NCBI GenBank assembly: GCA_905182135.1
Contig: CAJJAG010000005.1
Span: forward strand, 62,001-126,000
Direction: 5' to 3'
DNA: 64,000 bases
From: an uncultured Acidimicrobiaceae bacterium
GTDB taxonomy: Bacteria > Actinomycetota > Acidimicrobiia > Acidimicrobiales > UBA10347
Of this stretch, positions 43,466 through 50,778 are shown in pieces; the stretch's first letter is position 1; the number at the start of each line of letters is the position of its first letter. The notes under the pieces are model-generated. The model was not told the DNA's origin, searched no databases, and was given only the letters and a program-made list of their open reading frames with translations. Position numbers and translations under genes: made by a program.

Positions 43466-44245
43466 ATGATCTGGTGTGGCCGTGAGGTGGCAGGCGCCAC
43501 GTTGGGAATCGGTCAGTCTTCGAAGTGGTTGTTTTTTGTCTTGAGCTACTCAACTGGTCACCCCAATCAGAGCGACCCCGGGAACGGCCGTGTCGATGGG
43601 GGATACATCGACGATGACTTCTGGGCCGCGTTCGATATGGACCCTGACTATGTGCCGCGTACGCCGTGGTATCGCAAGACGGCCCGATGGGTTGCTGTGC
43701 TTGTTGTCGCGGGGCTTATCGCTAGTGGCGCTCTAATCCCGTGGGGTGAACTAATCGAGCGACTCGACAATATAAGCGAGCCAACTGAGATCCTTTTGGT
43801 TGCTGACGAAGTAGTTGCCGGGTCTCCGTATGGTTGGCTGGTTACCGAGGTGCGGGTCCGCAACATTGCTGACTCGACGACCGGCGGTTTCGTTCTCTCC
43901 AGTCCGCCAGACGGTGTGATCACCCTCGACCTCGTGGGCTGGGATCCAGAACAGTTGCGTTCGACGACAGCTCATGAGATTGGCCACCTGCTGGATTTCG
44001 CCGCATACGGCGACCAGGCCGAGCGCCGAGACGGACTGGGATCAGAAGCTTGGGCCGAGTGCGCTGCGGTGGACGCTGGATTTCGGACCACCGACTCCGA
44101 TACCGGTGACACCGCCTACCACTGCACCGATGCTGAGCTCGAGCAGTATCAATTCTCGGTGAGCCTGCTGGGCGAGGTCTGCAAGACCTGGGGTAACCAA
44201 GAGTGCCGGCCCGTAGCCCCAATTAGCGCTAACGGCGAGCGCTAG
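43466..44245 (+). CDS. Membrane-anchored putative zinc metalloprotease (HEIGH)
   Basis: Up to 259 residues, unrecognised family. A basic cytosolic segment (PRTPWYRKTARW) precedes one membrane helix (VAVLVVAGLIASGALIPW, about residues 72-90), leaving the C-terminal 165 residues outside the membrane. That part contains TTAHEIGHLLDF, a zincin-type HExxH, and a downstream SEAWAECAAVDAG with candidate third-ligand Glu residues. Cysteines in the tail (ECAAVDAG, YHCTDAE, EVCKTWGNQECR) could form disulfides. The start is uncertain: 43466 is the longest, while 43541 (TTG) and 43637 (ATG) are alternatives. It probably forms an operon with the 78-residue gene after it. Confidence 0.68.
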   Translation: MIWCGREVAGATLGIGQSSKWLFFVLSYSTGHPNQSDPGNGRVDGGYIDDDFWAAFDMDPDYVPRTPWYRKTARWVAVLVVAGLIASGALIPWGELIERLDNISEPTEILLVADEVVAGSPYGWLVTEVRVRNIADSTTGGFVLSSPPDGVITLDLVGWDPEQLRSTTAHEIGHLLDFAAYGDQAERRDGLGSEAWAECAAVDAGFRTTDSDTGDTAYHCTDAELEQYQFSVSLLGEVCKTWGNQECRPVAPISANGER

Positions 44246-44254
44246 CGTGATTCC

Positions 44255-44491
44255 ATGAGCTTTCTCCGCAACCGCGTTCTGCGACGCCTGTCGATCATCG
44301 GGCGGATCGCTGATCTGATACTCGTTGGCGGCATGGCGCTGCGGCTAGCGCAACGTAGAGGTTGGATCAACAACCATCGTGTCAACGAGTACGGGCTAGA
44401 TGACGAAACCGACGGACAGCCGCTTGTGATTGCCGAGATAGCCATGGCAGCTGCGGCGATGCTGCGGCTGATGCGCCGCAAGAAGTCCTAA
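44255..44491 (+). CDS. Small hypothetical protein
   Basis: A 78-residue, very basic-ended protein (MSFLRNRVLRRL at the start, LRLMRRKKS at the end) with two short hydrophobic helices (IADLILVGGMALRLA and VIAEIAMAAAAML). It starts nine bases after the HEIGH-protein stop, so it belongs to the same transcript. No family is recognised. It may be a membrane-associated partner of the protease-like protein. Confidence 0.6.
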   Translation: MSFLRNRVLRRLSIIGRIADLILVGGMALRLAQRRGWINNHRVNEYGLDDETDGQPLVIAEIAMAAAAMLRLMRRKKS

Positions 44492-44835
44492 ACACCGGGA
44501 ACAAACGCTAGAGAACTTCGTCCATTCAGTCAACAACACCAAGTTGTCGACTCGGTCGGGCGTCAAAGTGAAAGCCATCGAGCGAGTCAGCATGTTTAGC
44601 GTTGGGCTCAACAAGTTCGTCAGCATTTGGGAACCGTTGGGGTGTCCATCGATGGAAAGGCGACCATTCGTGTCTTTGTCGCGAAAAACGCACAGTTCTT
44701 CAGTTCCAAAAAACGTTCATTCTTTCTATTAGAAGCGAAATTCTCTATCTATTATTCTAAATTCGTGCTCGATCTGCCAAAAAAGACACGAAACTTGTTG
44801 CAACTCCATAACCCGAGTCTCTTACATGAGGATTT
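44492..44835 (+). promoter_or_regulatory. AT-rich upstream control region of isocitrate lyase
   Basis: This 344-base gap contains a marked AT-rich stretch (about 44690-44790) unlike the rest of the window. It has an inverted repeat TTCTA-T-TAGAA (44724-44734) and a possible -10 TATTAT (44750-44755). The GAGG at 44828-44831 is the ribosome site for the ATG at 44836 or 44842. The layout indicates a regulated, fairly strong promoter for aceA. A 70-codon open frame running across it (44627-44839) is biased by the AT content and is not called. Confidence 0.5.
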
Positions 44836-46434
44836 ATGACAATGACGTCTTACGACTCAACCATCGAAGGCTACGCATCACTGCGTGAACAAGGTGGAAG
44901 CCCCTGGGCCGCAATCAGCCCCGAGTCTGCCGCTCGCATGAAGCTGCAAAACCGCTTCCTGACCGGCATCGATATCGCCCGGTATACCGCAAAGATCATG
45001 CGCGAGGACATGGCTCTCTATGACGAGGATGTAACCCGTTACACCCAGAGCCTCGGCTGCTGGCACGGGTTCATAGGTCAGCAGAAGATGATTGCCGTAA
45101 AGAAGCATCACGGCACCACCGCTGGGCGCTACTTGTACCTGTCTGGCTGGATGGTCGCTGCGATGCGTTCGCAGTTTGGCCCGCTTCCTGATCAGTCGAT
45201 GCACGAGAAGACCGTCGTACCTGAACTCATCGCTGAGCTCTATGACTTCCTGAAGCAAGCCGATGCCCGTGAGCTCAACGAGGTCTTCCGTAACCTCGAC
45301 GAAGCTCGCGCTGCCGGTGACTCGGTTGCCGAGACCGATGCGCTCGCAGCTATCGAAAACTTCGAAACCCACATCGTGCCGATCATTGCCGACATCGATG
45401 CTGGCTTCGGCAACGAAGAGGCCTGCTACCTGTTGGCGAAGAAGATGATTGAAGCAGGCGCCTGCTGCATCCAGGTTGAGAACCAGGTAAGCGACGCCAA
45501 GCAGTGTGGTCACCAAGACGGCAAGGTCACCGTGCCGCACGAAGACTTCAACGCCAAGATCAATGCCATCCGTTACGCCTTCCTCGAACTCGGCGTAGAC
45601 GACGGTGTCATTGTTGCTCGTACCGACTCGTTGGGCGCGAGCCTTACCCAGAAGCTGCCTGTATCTCAGGAGCCTGGCGACAAAGCCAGCCAATACCTAG
45701 CCTTCCTTGAAGTCGACGAAGTCACCATCGACGATGTGCAAGACGGCGACGTACTGCTCAAACAAGACGGCAAGCTCGTGCGTCCGGTTCGTTTGCCAAA
45801 CGGTCTCTATAAGTTCCGTGACGGGACCGGTGAAGAACGCTGTGTCTTCGACGGAATCAACAGCCTGCAAAATGGCGCAGACTTGCTCTGGATTGAAACC
45901 GCAACACCAAACGTTGACGCGATTGGCTCGATGGTCAACTCGATCCGCGAGGTCATGCCGAACGCCAAGCTGGTGTACAACAACTCGCCATCATTCAACT
46001 GGACCCTGAACATGCGCCAGCAGGTCTTCGACGACTGGACTGCTGAAGGCCAGGATGTATCGGCGTACAACCGCGAAGAGCTCATGAGCGTGGCGTACGA
46101 CGACACACCACTTGGTGGGGAAGCAGACGTGCGAATCCAGAGCTTCCAGGCTGACAGTGCTCGCGAAGCAGGCATCTTCCATCACCTGATCACTCTGCCG
46201 ACGTACCACACCGCTGCACTGTCAACCGACAATCTGGCTCGTGGTTACTTCGGTAAGGAAGGCATGCTCGCCTATGTCTCTGGCGTACAACGTCAAGAGA
46301 TCCGTCAGGGCATCCAGTCCGTTAAGCATCAGGACATGGCCGGCTCCAACATTGGTGATGACCACAAGGAATACTTCGCTGGCGACCAGGCCCTCAAGGC
46401 CGGCGGTGCTCACAACACCATGAACCAGTTCTAG
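44836..46434 (+). CDS. aceA: Isocitrate lyase
   Basis: A 532-residue isocitrate lyase, the first glyoxylate-shunt enzyme, splitting isocitrate to glyoxylate and succinate for growth on acetate or fatty acids. GWMVAAMRSQFGPLPDQS, PIIADIDAGFGNEEA (metal-binding Asp), and the catalytic KQCGHQDGKVTVPHEDF are clear. KQCGH rather than KKCGH, together with the long form, matches the Pseudomonas-type subgroup. TYHTAALSTDNLA and a C-terminal HQDMAGSNIGDDHKEYF follow. Codon choice looks more biased than in neighbours, suggesting high expression. No malate synthase lies beside it. It is monocistronic. Confidence 0.96.
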   Translation: MTMTSYDSTIEGYASLREQGGSPWAAISPESAARMKLQNRFLTGIDIARYTAKIMREDMALYDEDVTRYTQSLGCWHGFIGQQKMIAVKKHHGTTAGRYLYLSGWMVAAMRSQFGPLPDQSMHEKTVVPELIAELYDFLKQADARELNEVFRNLDEARAAGDSVAETDALAAIENFETHIVPIIADIDAGFGNEEACYLLAKKMIEAGACCIQVENQVSDAKQCGHQDGKVTVPHEDFNAKINAIRYAFLELGVDDGVIVARTDSLGASLTQKLPVSQEPGDKASQYLAFLEVDEVTIDDVQDGDVLLKQDGKLVRPVRLPNGLYKFRDGTGEERCVFDGINSLQNGADLLWIETATPNVDAIGSMVNSIREVMPNAKLVYNNSPSFNWTLNMRQQVFDDWTAEGQDVSAYNREELMSVAYDDTPLGGEADVRIQSFQADSAREAGIFHHLITLPTYHTAALSTDNLARGYFGKEGMLAYVSGVQRQEIRQGIQSVKHQDMAGSNIGDDHKEYFAGDQALKAGGAHNTMNQF

Positions 46435-46447
46435 AGTCGGGTGCCTC

Positions 46448-46470
46448 GCAGCAACACGTAGCGTTGCTGC
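46448..46470. terminator. Hairpin after isocitrate lyase
   Basis: GCAGCAAC (46448-46455) and GTTGCTGC (46463-46470) form a perfect 8-bp stem with a 7-nt loop, 14 bases after the aceA stop in the convergent gap before 46612. There is no U-tract, so termination efficiency is uncertain. Confidence 0.55.
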
Positions 46471-46611
46471 TGCGGATGTCTGAGCTACGTGCTCGATGGT
46501 CTCGGCAAGCTTGAGTCCTGAACGAAACGCAAGTCAGGAGCGTCACCCGCGGTAATTGCGGGCGATGCTTCTGTTTGCTTTTTGGAGCAGGGCAAGGGCA
46601 GCCGGGTGCTC

Positions 46612-47193
46612 CTAGTTTGCGTTGAAGCGGGGAGAGGCGCCGGGTGGAAGTGGGACTTCGAAGGCGTTCAGAACGAAACTGATATGGCTGTAGTAGCCGA
46701 TTGTGTGGGTGAGGTCGACGGTGCTATCGACACCTACCGCTGCGACAACAGCGTCGTAGATGGGCTGATCAACATGACCTTCGGTAACCAGGGAGAGGGT
46801 GTAGAGATAGATTGCTGCTTCGTCGTCATTGTCGAAGGTAGGGCTCTCACCAGCCGCCAACGCATCAATGACGGATTGGTCGATTCCAGCATCGAGTGCC
46901 AACGCGCTATGGGCCCAGAACTCGAACTCAGACTTCCACCGCGCTCCGACTGTCGTGATCGCAAGTTCGAGTAGGCGAGGTTCGAGTGAACTTGCGAATC
47001 GAATCACGCCACCGACCTTGATCAGGTGCTCGCCCAGATCAGGTCGCCGAACAAACGCCTCGAAAGGCCCATCTAGGCGACCTTCGGGCGTCGTCAGGTC
47101 CAGTGCTTTGCCTCGGGAGGCAACGATGTTGTCCCAAAGCGCCCGCTGTTGGAGATCGCTGGCGTCATAGGTCAGGAGTGGAAGTCGGCTCAT
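46612..47193 (-). CDS. Carboxymuconolactone decarboxylase (CMD/AhpD-like) family protein
   Basis: A 193-residue all-helical protein of the CMD family. RLLELAITTVGARWKSEFEFWAHSALALDAG in part is the family core; the usual CxxxCxxH active site of AhpD is replaced by EFEFWAHS, as in the non-redox CMD subgroup. Two C-terminal helices follow (YDAVVAAVGVDSTVDLTHTIGYY in part). The ATG at 47193 (MSRLPLLTYDASD) is chosen; the open frame further upstream is not protein-like. The reaction is unknown; relatives act on lactones or as oxidative-stress enzymes. Confidence 0.82.
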   Translation of the reverse strand: MSRLPLLTYDASDLQQRALWDNIVASRGKALDLTTPEGRLDGPFEAFVRRPDLGEHLIKVGGVIRFASSLEPRLLELAITTVGARWKSEFEFWAHSALALDAGIDQSVIDALAAGESPTFDNDDEAAIYLYTLSLVTEGHVDQPIYDAVVAAVGVDSTVDLTHTIGYYSHISFVLNAFEVPLPPGASPRFNAN

Positions 47194-47406
47194 TTGAAAA
47201 ACGTAGTCATTGCAACGTCCACTCAGTTTGTCCGCACTCACACCGAGCAGCCCAAACGGTGGTCTCGTCGGCGGTACTGCCTGCCGTTCATCGCCGCTGC
47301 TGGTGACCTTGATCACAGCGGCCCGTCGATATTGGCCAAGGGCTTCGGGCCGCCTACTGCTCGGTCGGCCTCACAAGTCAACTTTGGGCCCAGTAGTAGA
47401 ACGCTG

Positions 47407-48336
47407 CTAAGCGCCACGCACGGTTACGCGAGATTGACGTGTTTCGTGGGCCAAGGCATACAGGCCCGCAGCGCCGACGATTGCAGAACCAACAAAGGTA
47501 AGGGTGTCAGGGACATCGCTGAACACGATGACCTGCAACACGATTGCGAAGATCAGCACCGAGTACCGGAACGGAGCTGTAAAGCTGATATCACCGATTC
47601 GCACTGCGTTTACTGACGAGACGTAACCCAAGCTCAAGAAGCACGCGCCTGCACCGAGCAGGCCTAGCGCTCCGGCATCGGGGCGATCCCAGCCCGCAAA
47701 GATCGTGATCACAGCGCCAAGCATGGTGATGACAACGCCAGTGCCGAGCGCCACAGCAGTGCCCGGCATCGTCGACGAAATATTGCGGGTTGCCAGCTCG
47801 CGCACAACGATGAGCCCGACGGCAAGTAGGCCGCCGAGAAACCATGGACTGAAGTCGTCGCCGCCAGGCTTGATTATGAACAACACACCCACCAGCCCAA
47901 TAGCCAGTGCTAGTACGCGATGTGCGCTCACTTTTTCGCGAAGCAGGCGGGCCCCAGCAAAGGTCACCGCAACCGGCAGGAGTTGCATGACGGCCGTAAG
48001 ACCAGCGATGGGGACGTGAGTAAGAGTGATCAGATAGGCAACCGTGCCGGCGGCTTCCATTGCCATACGGAGCAAAACAGGACGCTCGAGATAGGCGGTT
48101 ACGGGGACGGTGACCTTGCGCATGCGTACGATCGTGATCAACAAAACGACCACGACAAGCCCACGGAGAAATACCGCTTGGAATAACGGCAGGTCTTCGG
48201 CGGCTCGCTTGATAAATGCGTCGTTGACGACGTAGCCAAACATGCTGGCGGTCATCCAGGCCGCACCGCGCACATTCTCGCTGCGCTCGGTGTAGCTGAG
48301 ATTACTAGCGGTGGGGCTCAGAGTCTTGATTTCCAC
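47407..48336 (-). CDS. DMT-superfamily (EamA) transporter
   Basis: A 309-residue inner-membrane protein with about ten helices in two EamA repeats (for example ASMFGYVVNDAFIKRAAEDLP, then VAYLITLTHVPIAGLTAVMQ; second repeat WFLGGLLAVGLIVVREL onward). It exports or exchanges metabolites or amino acids; the substrate is unknown. The proposed ATG overlaps the 3' end of the upstream metallo-beta-lactamase gene by 19 bases; a later start near residue 28 is possible. It is probably co-transcribed with that gene. Confidence 0.88.
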   Translation of the reverse strand: MEIKTLSPTASNLSYTERSENVRGAAWMTASMFGYVVNDAFIKRAAEDLPLFQAVFLRGLVVVVLLITIVRMRKVTVPVTAYLERPVLLRMAMEAAGTVAYLITLTHVPIAGLTAVMQLLPVAVTFAGARLLREKVSAHRVLALAIGLVGVLFIIKPGGDDFSPWFLGGLLAVGLIVVRELATRNISSTMPGTAVALGTGVVITMLGAVITIFAGWDRPDAGALGLLGAGACFLSLGYVSSVNAVRIGDISFTAPFRYSVLIFAIVLQVIVFSDVPDTLTFVGSAIVGAAGLYALAHETRQSRVTVRGA

Positions 48337-48941
48337 TCGGTGAGCGAGCCAGACTCGGCACCGATACTGGTCGAGTCACCGTGGCCGGTGTGTACGACGG
48401 TGCTGGTTGGCAACGTAAAGAGCTTGTGCTCGATGGACTCCAAGATTCCCGGATAGCTGGAGAAGGAGCGGCCGGTGGCGCCAGGGCCTCCGTGAAACAA
48501 GGTGTCACCTGAAAACAAGATGCCTTCGCTTGGGAGGTGGAGACAGCAGCCGCCGGGGGAGTGGCCTGGCGTGTGAATTACCGAGATGTCTATGCCTCCG
48601 ACGGTGAAGGATTGGCCGTGGCTGAGCGGAGCGTCGACGCGTCGGTCGCTGTAGACGGCTTCCCACAACATGGTGTCGTCGGGATGCAGCCAGATCGGTG
48701 CATCGAAATGCTCGGCCACTTCGGCCGCTGCATTGATGTGGTCATTGTGTGCGTGAGTGCACACAATCGCCTTGAGGGAGCGGTCGCCAACCGCTCCAAT
48801 AATGGCTTCGTGGTCGTGTGCGCAATCGAGCACGACGCACTCGCGATCGTCGCCGACAATCCAGACGTTGTTGTCTACGTCGAAGTCCTCACCATCAAGC
48901 GAGAAGATGCCTGATGTGACCAAATGATCGATGGTTCCCAT
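48318..48941 (-). CDS. MBL-fold metallo-hydrolase (glyoxalase II-like)
   Basis: A 207-residue metallo-beta-lactamase-fold hydrolase. The metal motif is CTHAHNDHINAA (HxHxDH), with a second His in IHTPGHSPGG, Asp in FSGDTLF, and a final His in VHTGHGDST. This matches the short glyoxalase II/YcbL-like group that hydrolyses thioesters such as S-lactoyl conjugates. The N-terminal LVTSGIFSLDGEDFDVDNN is typical of the actinobacterial subgroup, which may use mycothiol rather than glutathione. It is upstream of, and overlapping, the EamA gene. Confidence 0.9.
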   Translation of the reverse strand: MGTIDHLVTSGIFSLDGEDFDVDNNVWIVGDDRECVVLDCAHDHEAIIGAVGDRSLKAIVCTHAHNDHINAAAEVAEHFDAPIWLHPDDTMLWEAVYSDRRVDAPLSHGQSFTVGGIDISVIHTPGHSPGGCCLHLPSEGILFSGDTLFHGGPGATGRSFSSYPGILESIEHKLFTLPTSTVVHTGHGDSTSIGAESGSLTEWKSRL

Positions 48942-48971
48942 GGAGCGACTCTACTAGTTTCGGCTAGGTGC

Positions 48972-49691
48972 CTAACCGAGGTTGCGCGCAAACAGATCGT
49001 GCATACGTTCCCAGTGGCGTTCCGAAGCAGCGCGGACATACTGCGGGCGTTCGGCATAGGCGAATCCGTGTTCGGTCCCGGGATACCACTCAACCTGTCC
49101 GGTAGAGCTTGATGCCTCGAGCGCAGCTGCAAAGGCATCGATCATCTCGGGTGGCGCATAGCTATCAGTTTCGGCGGCACCGATGTAAACCTCTCCGTGC
49201 ACGGCATCGAGGTGGCGGTGCGGTGAGTCGTCGGCATCGGCTACAAGCCGCACTCCATGGAAGGAAGCAGCAGCCACCACGTTGGCATGAGCAGCGGCGA
49301 CCATGACAGCGAACGGGCCACTCATGCAATAGCCAACGACGCCGGCCTTGGAGGTGTTGGCAGCTGGGTCATTCGCTGCATATTCGAGCATGGCGCCGGC
49401 GTCACTGTTGACCATTTCGTTCGACAGATTGCCCATGAGTTCGAACATGCGGTCTCGATCGCCGTTGTCGAACACGTTGAATTCGCGAACATCGCGGTAG
49501 TAAAGCTGGCTAGTCATCACGTAATAGCCAGCAGTAGCGAGGCGACTAGCCATGTGCCGAATTTCGTCTCGCATGCCGGGTGCATCCATCAAAAATAACA
49601 CCACGGGATGAGGGCCATCGCCATCAGGGTGTGTGACCCAAGTGGGCATTCCGCCATCGGGAGTGGTCAGATCGAAGTGTGATTCCTGCAT
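48972..49691 (-). CDS. Dienelactone hydrolase family protein
   Basis: A 239-residue alpha/beta hydrolase of the dienelactone hydrolase family. The nucleophile elbow is VGYCMSGPFAV with Cys as nucleophile, as is standard for this family. The Asp and His of the triad lie in the C-terminal third (GAAETDSYAPPEM and YPGTEHGFAYAERP). It hydrolyses lactones or esters, classically in chloroaromatic degradation, though many members have other roles. It is 30 bases upstream of the metallo-hydrolase on the same strand and divergent from the cold-shock gene. Confidence 0.92.
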   Translation of the reverse strand: MQESHFDLTTPDGGMPTWVTHPDGDGPHPVVLFLMDAPGMRDEIRHMASRLATAGYYVMTSQLYYRDVREFNVFDNGDRDRMFELMGNLSNEMVNSDAGAMLEYAANDPAANTSKAGVVGYCMSGPFAVMVAAAHANVVAAASFHGVRLVADADDSPHRHLDAVHGEVYIGAAETDSYAPPEMIDAFAAALEASSSTGQVEWYPGTEHGFAYAERPQYVRAASERHWERMHDLFARNLG

Positions 49692-49740
49692 ATTTGGACA
49701 GTAGCTGATTGAACAACATGGTGAGTCTTCGCGGTAGCGA

Positions 49741-49770
49741 TCGACAAAACTGGGGTAGGTGATCTAGTCT
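49741..49770 (+). promoter_or_regulatory. Probable promoter of the cold-shock gene
   Basis: TCGACA (49741-49746, five of six bases of the -35 consensus) and TAGTCT (49765-49770) with 18-bp spacing. The expected transcript start, about 49777, falls directly before the hairpin at 49779, giving a leader of roughly 40 bases. Confidence 0.35.
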
Positions 49771-49778
49771 CCATCAAC

Positions 49779-49799
49779 GAGGAGTGCGACTAACTCCTC
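49779..49799 (+). promoter_or_regulatory. 5'-leader hairpin of the cold-shock mRNA
   Basis: GAGGAGT (49779-49785) and ACTCCTC (49793-49799) form a perfect 7-bp stem with a 7-nt loop, 18 bases before the csp start codon. If the promoter above is right, it caps the 5' end of the message. It also hides a GAGGAG sequence. Either mRNA stabilisation or temperature-dependent folding is plausible. Confidence 0.5.
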
Positions 49800-49817
49800 A
49801 AACGAAAGAGAAAAGCC

Positions 49818-50021
49818 ATGGCTGTTACAGGCACCGTAAAGTTCTTCAACACCGAGAAGGGTTACGGTTTCATTTCGAGAGAAGATGGTGAAGACGTATT
49901 CGTTCACTTCTCGAACATCGAGGGTGACGGGTTCAAGAACCTTGAAGAGGGTCAGGCCGTTGAGTTTGAGATCGGCGAAGGGCGTAAGGGCGAAGAGGCC
50001 CAAAACGTCCGCGCTGTCTAG
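49818..50021 (+). CDS. csp: Cold-shock protein, CspA family
   Basis: A 67-residue single cold-shock domain: [16 protein letters not shown] (RNP-1, KGYGFIS) and [12 protein letters not shown] (RNP-2, VFVHF). The length and absence of additions are typical. It binds single-stranded RNA or DNA and acts as an RNA chaperone. It has its own promoter region, a leader hairpin and a strong terminator, so it is a short monocistronic unit. Confidence 0.97.
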   Translation: MAVTGTVKFFNTEKGYGFISREDGEDVFVHFSNIEGDGFKNLEEGQAVEFEIGEGRKGEEAQNVRAV

Positions 50022-50087
50022 AGCTCAGGATCTAGATGCAGGCCCTGTGTGGTTCAAACAGGACTTGATGCAAATAAGATCTCAATA

Positions 50088-50122
50088 AGACGCTGGGACT
50101 CCCCGCGTCTCATTTATTTTTT
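50088..50122 (+). terminator. Rho-independent terminator of the cold-shock gene
   Basis: AGACGC (50088-50093) pairs with GCGTCT (50105-50110), and inside it GGG (50095-50097) pairs with CCC (50101-50103) around an ACT loop, with one T/C mismatch. A T-rich tract (50112-50122) follows. This is the only clear intrinsic terminator with a U-tract seen in the window. Confidence 0.88.
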
Positions 50123-50151
50123 CTCCTCTCGGGTTAAGGGTTAAAGCGGCT

Positions 50152-50778
50152 GTGGCACAAGAACGCACCGATGAAGAACAAGCGCGCGTAGCGGTGGCGT
50201 CAGAGTTGCGACGTGGCATGCATCTCTTGGTAGGCCGCGAACCATCTGCTGATGGCATGAAGGTATTGAGGACCTCGCTTCGCCGACTCTTCGACCAACT
50301 GGATGCAGCGCCTGAGCGAGTGCGGGGTACTCGTGTTTGGCAGGGTCCGCCGGCCGACGGAGAGATGTTCGCCGATTCAATAGATCGCCCCGTGAGCGGG
50401 TCCGGGAATCCGTTCAGCGTGCCGATGGTGGTACAGCGCCAGGGCGATACGGCGGTCAGCATCGTGACACTGGATGCTGGTTTCGAAGGTGCCCCTGGTC
50501 GTTCCCATGGCGGGTTTGTCTCGGCGATCTTCGACGACCTCTTCGGATCCCTTCCCATGTTGCAAAGCAAGGTTGCCTTCACTGCCTCGCTTACCGTCAA
50601 CTATGTCGCGCCTTCACCGGTGTTTGAGCCGGTCGTGTTCCGAGGCTGGATTGACCGGGTCGAGGGTCGGAAAATTTTCGTTGCTGGCGAGGCACATCAC
50701 GGTGAGACTCTCGTTACGACTGCGACTGGCCTCTTTATTGACTCAACAGAAATGATGGCGAGCTTCTACGGTGCCTGA
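50152..50778 (+). CDS. PaaI-like hotdog thioesterase
   Basis: A 208-residue protein with a single hotdog domain in its C-terminal two thirds: GAPGRSHGGFVSAIFDDLFG is the active-site helix of PaaI/4-hydroxybenzoyl-CoA thioesterase relatives, and AFTASLTVNYVAPSPVFEP and FVAGEAHHGETLV are the next strands. The N-terminal 80 residues are helical and charged. It starts at GTG 50152, and its stop directly abuts the GTG of the MFS gene, so they form an operon. It is likely to hydrolyse an acyl-CoA. Confidence 0.85.
   Translation: MAQERTDEEQARVAVASELRRGMHLLVGREPSADGMKVLRTSLRRLFDQLDAAPERVRGTRVWQGPPADGEMFADSIDRPVSGSGNPFSVPMVVQRQGDTAVSIVTLDAGFEGAPGRSHGGFVSAIFDDLFGSLPMLQSKVAFTASLTVNYVAPSPVFEPVVFRGWIDRVEGRKIFVAGEAHHGETLVTTATGLFIDSTEMMASFYGA

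Noticed and set aside
44627-44839. 70-codon plus-strand ORF upstream of aceA
   Set aside because: It lies in the AT-rich promoter region, its Lys/Phe content reflects base composition, and it overlaps the aceA start.
45481-45540. Isocitrate lyase active site KQCGH as an aberrant motif
   Set aside because: KQCGH is normal for the Pseudomonas-type long isocitrate lyases, which the rest of the sequence matches.
44878-45693. Long minus-strand open frame across isocitrate lyase (271 codons)
   Set aside because: It is a mirror of the codon pattern of the highly biased aceA gene and shows no motif.
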